Of a stretch of DNA of 64,000 bases, positions 57,690-64,000 are shown in pieces. The notes beneath the pieces were generated by a model, which saw only the letters and a list, made by a program, of their open reading frames with translations, searched no databases and had not been told where the DNA came from. The DNA comes from Hygrocybe punicea. Lineage: Eukaryota > Basidiomycota > Agaricomycetes > Agaricales > Hygrophoraceae. Within the stretch, counting starts at the first letter, position 1. The number at the start of each line of letters is the position of its first letter. Location of the stretch: assembly GCA_963556145.1 (NCBI GenBank), contig OY744462.1, forward strand, positions 124,001-188,000, read 5' to 3'. The position numbers were made by a program, and so were the translations under genes.

Positions 57690-58141
57690 CAGCCACTGAT
57701 TACATTGTCGAACCGCAATACGCCCTTCCGGAAGCTTTTCAGGCTCCCGGCGTGCCCTCTGTTGACTTCGTCGTTACCTATGTCGTTGCGTTGGATGAAC
57801 AACCCGTCTTTTTTCTCGAAATCAAACCTCCCGGTCATATCAACTTTGTCTCTACCAGGATTGCTGCAGATGCCCAGACGAGGAGTAGATTTGCAAGCTT
57901 TTACGACGTAATCCCAATGCCCAAACTCCACGGTATCAGCGTCATGGGACAGAGGCTTGCTTTCTACTCAATGGAGAGAGCCACTGGCCATATAGTTCCT
58001 GAACAAGTCCAGCCAGCGGCTAACCATGTGACGGACACAGTTCCGGCGAATAGGTGGGAATTGGATATTACGACGGAAGCTGGGCATCAACAGTTCATGG
58101 CAGTTGTGGACGATGTCAAGGGCATGGTAGCAGCATTGTGA
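57690..58141 (+). CDS. Uncharacterised protein, C-terminal part (possibly truncated)
   Basis: The open frame gives DYIVEPQYALPEAFQAPGVP, SVDFVVTYVVALDEQPVFFL, EIKPPGHINFVSTRIAADAQ, SRFASFYDVIPMPKLHGISV, GQRLAFYSME and a C-terminus ending DDVKGMVAAL. The strand pattern with FFLEIKPPG recalls restriction-endonuclease-like or SNF2-associated folds in fungal orphan families, but I cannot assign a function. An acceptor-like CTCAG at 57,693 precedes it and no start codon or 5' exon is evident before the promoter of the CM1 gene, so it may be a 5'-truncated gene. Confidence 0.6.
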
Positions 58142-58329
58142 AGAGCAGAAGTATTCATTACCTGCATGGTTTATGCATTCTAACTGGTCTGGGTAGGCTA
58201 TTTCTGGTAACGTACTCGTGATTGTGTACCATATCGAAAATAATATTTGTGTTCTACATGGTTGGGATCATCCACTATTGAGGAAGGCGACATTCAAACA
58301 CTAGGCAAGTACACTATGGGCATGAACGT
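58142..58329. other. Intergenic, nothing seen
   Basis: Short AT-richer spacer between the uncharacterised gene and the hairpin repeat array. Confidence 0.6.
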
Positions 58330-60050
58330 GGTTGAGAATCAACCAGGGAGCTGACCTGGACGAAAATGTTGGCCCGCGATGGAGGCAAATCTCCATCGCG
58401 GGGTTGTCTGGTTGAAAAACAAAGCGGCCGCGATAGAAACCACCGTTGAGTTTGGAAATGAGACCGAAAAGAATATGGGACTCACCAAACAGCAGCAGGG
58501 TGAGAGCACCACTCCCTGCTGCTCTGCGCTTCTCCCACAGCTAATCCCTGGCCCAACAACGCTCGGGGTTTGCATTGGTCCACCTCGCACATTCTCGTTC
58601 TCTTTCTCTTTCACTAACTTGGCCCGCGATGATGACTTGTAGCCATCGCAGGAGTTAGTTTTCCTGGACGCCCTAGCATAGCGTCGGGGCAACATGTTGT
58701 TTACAATAAGAGCAAAATGAATACTGTCTCCGTGCTTGTAGTTATAGAACTCACAGAGAGCAGCAGGGTGGGCGCACCACCCCTGCTGCGTGGCCTCACT
58801 TATCCTGGTCTCACTGCCGTTGTATGTAGTCAATCGTAGTCAGTAGCATCACAATTTGTAAAGAAAAAGTAAGAGTTCTTACCTTACTTGAATCCAAAGT
58901 GTCCGCGATGGAGACAAAAACCCATCGCGGGGATGACCTAGTAAGTGCCCGCGATGATGGTTGGTGACCATCGCAGGGAGAGTTTGCTGTATATCGAATA
59001 GAGGACTCACCAAGTAGCAGCAGGCGGTGGGCGCACCACCCCTACTGCACTCGTCATCGTGCTCGTCCAACCATCGCTCTCCCTCCCTACCTCCCTCCCT
59101 CCCTTACTTTCAGGGCGTTGTACTTGGGGGTTGTCTTTTTGTATAAAAGGTGGCTGGATGGCCGCGAACGAGGCCTGGCTCCATCACGGAGGTTTTAGTG
59201 TAAGAAAATAAGAATAAGATAAAATGAATATAAGACACCAAACAACAGCCTAAGTGGGCGCACCACCCGTGCTGCACTTGTCCATGTCCTCGTCCTCTCC
59301 ATCGCCCTCTCTCACTCGTTATCTAACTCAGCGTCGTTGAAAAGCAGGAGGGTTGGTTATGAAAAACGGTGTTAGAAGACAAAGCGGCCGCGAACGAGAC
59401 CGGGCACCATCGCGGGGGATTTAGAATAAGAAACGAACGTAGGACTCACCAAATAACAGCAGGGGTGGGCGCACCCTTGCTGCTCGTCGTCTTCCTCGTC
59501 CTCTCTCTCCATAGCCCTCCCTCTTTCTTTCCAGGCGGCGTCGAACAGGGCACGGGAAGAGCTGTCTTGTCCTGGTTGTGAAAAAAGGTGGTTGGATGAC
59601 AAAGTGGCCGCGAAGGCGAGGAGGTTCCATCTCGGGGTTTTAGGAATAAGAAAATAAGGAAAACCGAATGTAGGACTCACCAAAATAGCAGCAGGGGTGG
59701 ACGCACCACCTCTGCTGCATGTCCTCACTCGTCCTCGTCCTCTCTCACCTTCACCCTCGCACGTTCCTGCTGTTGATCTTCGTTCTCTGCCTTACAGGTT
59801 TGTAGTCAGTAGTAGCATAGAAAAATGAACAAGTGAAAATTTCAACGTTAAAGCCAAAGTGCACCGCGATGGAGGCGGATCACCATCGCGGGCGATTTGG
59901 CTGGCGCAACTTGGGACATCGAGTGACTTGAAACGGCTCGTGAGATCGATGCTCTTGGTCCCCTCCCTCTTCCTCGCCACCGCGATGGAGACAACTTGAG
60001 ATCGCGGATGGCCCCCAGACTTGGAGTCTGCCTACTCGTTGGGCTGGTAA
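58330..60050 (-). repeat. Array of GC-rich units with CCGCGATGG hairpins and splice-donor-like motifs
   Basis: About ten hairpin or hairpin-like motifs of about 30 bases pair CCGCGATGG with CCATCGCGG or a variant. They lie at about 58,375, 58,428, 58,622, 58,910, 58,950, 59,162, 59,390, 59,610, 59,863 and 59,980, in irregular units of 150-250 bases. Between them recur GGGTGGGCGCACCACC, CAGCAGCAGGG and, on the minus strand, CTGCTATTTTGGTGAGTCCT, which looks like an exon end with a donor. Minus-strand translation shows repeated peptides (AHPCCYLVSPTF; TACCYLVSPLF; SPCCCLVSPIFF). I do not know this repeat; it could be a tandemly duplicated exon/intron or a non-coding satellite. Confidence 0.65.
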
Positions 60051-61089
60051 TGACAGCTGGCTTTATATCTCTTTGCCGCAAGGGTGTAGTAAGTAGATAT
60101 CAGGAAAAAAATTAAAACAGAATAAAAAACACGAACGATCTTCGCGAGACAAACTAAGATTTCATAAAGACAGGACAAATAAGGCAAAGTTGAACCGGCA
60201 GCGTGGAAGCGGGTAATTATTGCAGCAGTCGAAAGCGATGGGTGGAAACAACGGAAGCCGGAAAAATTGGTCATGTCAATGAGGAAAACGCGGAGTTGCC
60301 ATTCAAGGGACAGCAAAACTGAAAGTCGGAGAGTGGAGTGTTATATAACTTGAGGCTAGGTAGGAAGACCAAAGTCACAATCAGAAAAATGACGGGTTAT
60401 ATGTTTCTTATAGTAAGAGTCATGACGTTAAAGACAGATTTACGACGGCAAGGGACGTGAAAAAATTGCTCTTCAATCTATGTAGACCTCCTGTTCCTGC
60501 ATCATGGACAAACCTCTCTGATGTCTGTCATTTGATCTTCTCCTGTCCAGTCGCCGCTGCGAATCTGCTCCCGGTTGAAGGTACTTCGGGTATTCTGGAA
60601 AGGGGTTCACGAGATATAAGTTGTGTAACGTTGCATCGCAGAATTCGAGGTTGTTTTGCATCGTCTAGCGAAGGGCAGGAGGGGTTTAACATTTACCCCT
60701 TTGATATCTTGGCTAGCAACAAAAAACGAAGCATTCCCAGCTTTGACAAACGGGATGGCTTGTGTAAATCCAAGACCCAATAGGTATTAAGATCTTTATG
60801 AAGCATGATACCGGCAGTGCTCCTGGAACAAGTGAATGTGAATCATAGTTATTGGAGCGCACTGATCGATTACTTTTCGTGATGATACAACGCCGACGAT
60901 GGCTGTGGTGGAGATGGTGCCGGTTTGTTGATCGAAGATGTCAGTGGCGATGTACGCGTCACCGTCTAAGAAGGCAGGCTGTTCCGATGACGGGGGAGGA
61001 GACAATCAAGGTGGAGCGGGTATTAGCGTGGTGAACAGGTGCAGGTAGCAATATACATCCGCGGGAAAAAAAATGAATTTCACGTTCCA
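60051..61089. other. No assignable gene
   Basis: Several short open frames exist on both strands (for example 60,796-61,005 minus, with YIATDIFDQQTGTISTTAIV), but none shows a known domain or a convincing exon chain. Confidence 0.5.
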
Positions 61090-62255
61090 GTCAGTCTGAG
61101 ATAATCACAAGATTGTGGTAGATTGAAGACTTGCGAGTAAATCCGCGACCTTTGTACTCCTGAATGAACAAGGCGCACTCGTACGCCCTATATATATCTA
61201 TCTTCGGCACCCTGTCAACCGCTCCAGCGAAAGTGAAAACGTCGGTCATCGTTTTCATCAGGTCAGTAATCTTATTGTTCCGATCTACTTCGGCTTTCGC
61301 GACCTAAATCATCGATGGAGACTCTGAGGGTAGGCATAAACTGGGGAATCCATATCGCACCTTATATACAGAGACTATGATTGTCCAACCTAAATGGATG
61401 AATGGGTGGATCTATGGGAAGGAATCAACACACCAGTTGATTGAAAATGATTATGCAAACCTTGGCGAGCTCATCCAGTGCCTTTACAAGCTTTCGAACA
61501 CGGGAAGGTCCAACAATCCACAGAGAGGCTCCAACGCGGTCCAAGTAGCGGAAGCAACATCGCCTACGGTACCAATCACTGCACTGCTCATAGTTTGAGC
61601 ATGATCTATGGTCGCAAGGACCCGTGGACCATCGAACTGCCCATCCACGATTTCCACTTTGGCGTTGGGCTTGGCTGCTGCAGATCAACATGAAGGGTGA
61701 GACGACCTGCAGTGGGAGCATTGGATTTCTCCTTGAGCGGGCGCAGATCCAGGTGGATCTCTGGATGTGTGTTTGAGAAAACATCTTGACAAGATAAGAA
61801 TGCTGACCTGACGCAACCCGTTGTAATTTGAGAAGATCCTCGATGGTGAGTACACAGTGACACAGAGCACGATCAGGAATGAGGCGGCGACGATGGATCA
61901 CTTGAAACGAAAGAACGGATTTTGGGTACACAGTTGATCTTCCGGCGTCGCTAGCGGCCTGCGTTGGATTGGATGGCGATCAGTCAATGACCGAAAGACG
62001 GATTGTCTTGGTCCAATAAGGTGAGGTCGACGGATTCTCAGTAACCTCAGTTTCGTCTGAACATCTGTCGACCACAAACGGATGTGGGGCTTTCTTGAAC
62101 GTGGTAAGGGGGAGATCGCTCGCCTTCACGACTGTCGAGCCTGTCAGTGTTTCTACTTTGAAGATGGTGGGGTTGTGCGAACCTTGGATGGTTATGTCTT
62201 GCTGTTCAGGAAGCATAGAGCCCACTGGACGAATTCGATGTAACCCGTCCATCAT
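61090..62255 (-). pseudogene. C2 domain plus STAND N-terminal (Goodbye-type) gene, frameshifted remnant
   Basis: The N-terminal half of a fungal NLR-like (STAND) protein. On the minus strand: MMDGLHRIRPVGSMLPEQQD, then a C2-like domain (FKVETLTGSTVVKASDLPL, TSPYWTKTIRL near 62,010, FQVIHRRRLIPDRALCHCVL near 61,910, PTAGRLTLHVDLQQPSP near 61,720), then helices typical of the STAND N-terminal domain: SSAVIGTVGDVASATWTALE near 61,580, KLVKALDELAK near 61,470, HPFIHLGWTIIVSVYK near 61,400, and across an intron VAKAEVDRNNKITDLMKTMT with YECALFIQEYKGRGF near 61,280-61,150. A one-base shift near 61,505 breaks LLD...VRKLVKAL, and there is no NACHT/NB-ARC or repeat domain downstream. In fungi such proteins serve non-self recognition. 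This copy looks dead. Confidence 0.7.
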
Positions 62256-63723
62256 GAGGCATTACTATAAGGACAGTTTAAGCGCTCACGCCATCTTTAT
62301 CCGAACTGACGCCGACAGTTGGTCTTGACGAAATTCCGAAGGCCCGGTCATGGTACGGCTTCCCCTTGAACCGTAAGTATTGTGTGGGATGACAGAAGTG
62401 AACGAGGTACAAATCCAACCAATCGTCACAACACATTCTAAGGCTCACACAGAGACAGCAACCACGAGAGTGCCGTGGCCGTACTTTTCGGCGAAGATGG
62501 TGGGGGAAAGGTATGCTCGCAAGCAGTTTCAACAAAAGGGAGACACGTTGGCGCCGGTGAGTTGGTGACAATCATCTTCCAAGTGAATGATTTCTCCTAC
62601 TCAAGCCAAAAAAAAAGTTATTCCGGGATCTGCTCAGCCGCTAAAATCTCATATTTAACATTCCTAACATGTTTACATAGAGAGGGCGGGGAAGTGGTGG
62701 TGGGACAGGTATTCGGTGACGAGGTATGTACGCGCGGAAATAGTTGTGAATTATGTAGCATATGGTAAGAGGGTCGAGTAAGGGGGAACTCGTCGCGGTG
62801 GTCGAAAGCGAAGCAGTGGTGGCAGATAAAAGACATGCGTTGTATTTTTTACGAACGTCGTTCACATTCTCAAGGCTCTGACCTCCGCCGAAACCGTCTT
62901 CATACTTTCAGAGCGTTCATACTGCATAGGTATGGACTACAGAGCAACACATTCAGCAGGCAAAAAAACCCAGCTGGAGTTGATCTGTGTGACTCACCTG
63001 TTGCAACTCCTTCGGCAAGGCGGAAATCTTCGGGAAGATTTGTTCGTACTCTGGAGCACGCGATGGAACTGTAAACGATTTTAAACGTGTCAGAAAAACA
63101 AACTGCTCAGTCGAGTAAACCAGACTGGCCGTCTACCGACATCGTCATTTGCAAAAGCTATTGCCCCCTTGGCATCGAGTTCTTCTTGAGAGCGAAGATG
63201 GTCGCAAAACCAGGATTCAATCTGTCTTGGTTTGTCCCGCCGCTTGTCCGCAATATCGCTGTCAGACCTCAGCCGCTGGTCAGAAAGGCACCAGACGCCT
63301 CGGTCCAGAGCCTCATCAAAGTCTTCCATATCTACGAGGACCATTGAGATGTAAGGTTGGCAAACACATCACCAGGAGAGTTTGCGATGAAAGCCTTATA
63401 TGATACCTTCTTCGTTCTCCTCAAGGTCTTCAAAGTTGCGGCCTTCACACGCAGGTTTGGTTGCGCAATGGCAAAGGTGTCGTCTATGAACTGGGTGACA
63501 GGAGTGAGAAGCTGTATAGGTGACCAGACGTAGACATAATGGACCTTGTTCAAGTGAAAAGACAATGCCGGTAAGTCGCCATCCGTGATTCAAGCTGAGC
63601 AAATGCAGTCCGGGTATAATTCGTTTCAATCTGCCGCCAATCCGGAAAGCTATAGACAGAAACACGAGAAAAATCGTCGCGGGAATCCGGGTCAAAGTTC
63701 CAGTGCTTCCACTGGCAAATTAT
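62256..63723 (-). other. Unrecognised exon series on the minus strand
   Basis: Coding-like blocks with plausible introns: FIDDTFAIAQPNLRVKAATL and KTLRRTKKVSYKAFIANSPG (63,500-63,380); after an apparent one-base shift near 63,346, MVLVDMEDFDEALDRGVWCL and DKRRDKPRQIESWFCDHLRS (63,344-63,150); then, across an intron (about 63,070-63,137), PSRAPEYEQIFPKISALPKE; then YERSESMKTVSAEVRALRM near 62,900. A downstream piece, YHDRAFGISSRPTVGVSSDK near 62,340, may be the last exon. The blocks read like one acidic multi-exon protein but I do not know it. It sits between the YJU2 gene and the STAND remnant on the same strand. Confidence 0.4.
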
Positions 63724-64000
63724 CTAATGAGTGAATTTACGCAAGCTGGCCACGAGATCGACCGAGTGACCGACCCTTTTGTTACGTGCATTACGCGCTC
63801 GAACGTCTTGCATTGCGTCCAAGATATCCATTTCCTGTTTAGAGTCCATGGTGCGATTCTCGAGAGCCTTCATGGGGTTATTTTCTTCTTCATTGAGCTT
63901 GGCAAGACGATCTTCCTCTTTGACCGCTCTTTCCTCCCTCCATGGCTCAAAATTTCTGGATGCACCGTGCTCGGCAGTGTAGTGTTTGGGATCTGTTTTG
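63724..64000 (-). CDS. Splicing factor YJU2/CCDC94 family, C-terminal part, runs off the window
   Basis: YJU2 (CCDC94) and the related CCDC130 join the spliceosome to promote the first catalytic step. The minus-strand frame from the window edge reads DPKHYTAEHGASRNFEPWRE, EERAVKEEDRLAKLNEEENN, PMKALENRTMDSKQEMDILD and AMQDVRARNARNKR, matching the conserved segment after the zinc-binding N-terminal half. The NPMKALENRT and DILDAMQ motifs are diagnostic. After NKR a donor-like GTCGGTC may begin an intron; without splicing the frame stops at 63,724 with VGHSVDLVASLRKFTH. The N-terminus lies beyond 64,000. Confidence 0.8.
   Translation of the reverse strand, partial: KTDPKHYTAEHGASRNFEPWREERAVKEEDRLAKLNEEENNPMKALENRTMDSKQEMDILDAMQDVRARNARNKRVGHSVDLVASLRKFTH

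Noticed and set aside
1..64000. tRNA, rRNA and CRISPR features
   Set aside because: I scanned for the tRNA T-loop motif and cloverleaf and for rRNA landmarks and saw none. The tandem arrays lack the spacer-repeat pattern of CRISPR and the genome is eukaryotic.

Overview
The window reads as nuclear DNA of a basidiomycete fungus, probably an Agaricomycete. Genes are split by many short (about 50-70 base) GT-AG introns. The mobile DNA combines KDZ (Kyakuja-Dileera-Zisupton) transposons, a hAT element, a Helitron, tyrosine-recombinase retroelement remnants and LTR debris. The recognisable host genes (RPC19, RPF2, ATG101, a YJU2-type splicing factor, a CM1/centrosomin-domain protein, a GH3 beta-glucosidase) are all fungal.

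The window splits in two. Positions 1 to about 42,700 are a transposon graveyard. A hAT element (824-4803, 8-base target duplication) sits at the very end of a large palindromic foldback element (about 4,804-7,215), whose middle holds a 100-N gap that looks like an assembly artefact. A roughly 15.6-kb composite follows (about 8.24-23.82 kb): a broken KDZ transposon with long inverted arms full of G-rich minisatellite, two companion genes and a KDZ transposase gene. That gene is cut in two by a second KDZ-type element (14,681-19,413, 8-base duplication), which itself carries a TA-flanked palindromic MITE (18,835-19,183). Next come a 44-base minisatellite, a decayed Helitron (about 26.0-34.6 kb, minus strand) interrupted by a solo LTR, a degenerate reverse transcriptase with YVDD (36.2-37.6 kb) and a tyrosine recombinase remnant (42.3-42.7 kb).

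Positions 42,900 to about 58,150 are compact host DNA. RPC19 and RPF2 are divergent with a 106-base gap, so two genes for making ribosomes may share a promoter. They are followed by a Ser/Thr-rich single-pass membrane protein, ATG101 (convergent with it), a PA14-containing GH3 beta-glucosidase (divergent from ATG101), a conserved-looking uncharacterised protein, and a long coiled-coil protein with an N-terminal CM1 motif that should recruit gamma-tubulin complexes.

From 58.2 kb to the end comes an array of hairpin-bearing GC-rich repeats, a broken C2 plus STAND N-terminal (Goodbye-type) gene, an unrecognised exon series, and the C-terminal part of a YJU2/CCDC94 splicing factor running off the window. 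All exon boundaries were read by eye from splice consensus and protein continuity. No database search was possible.
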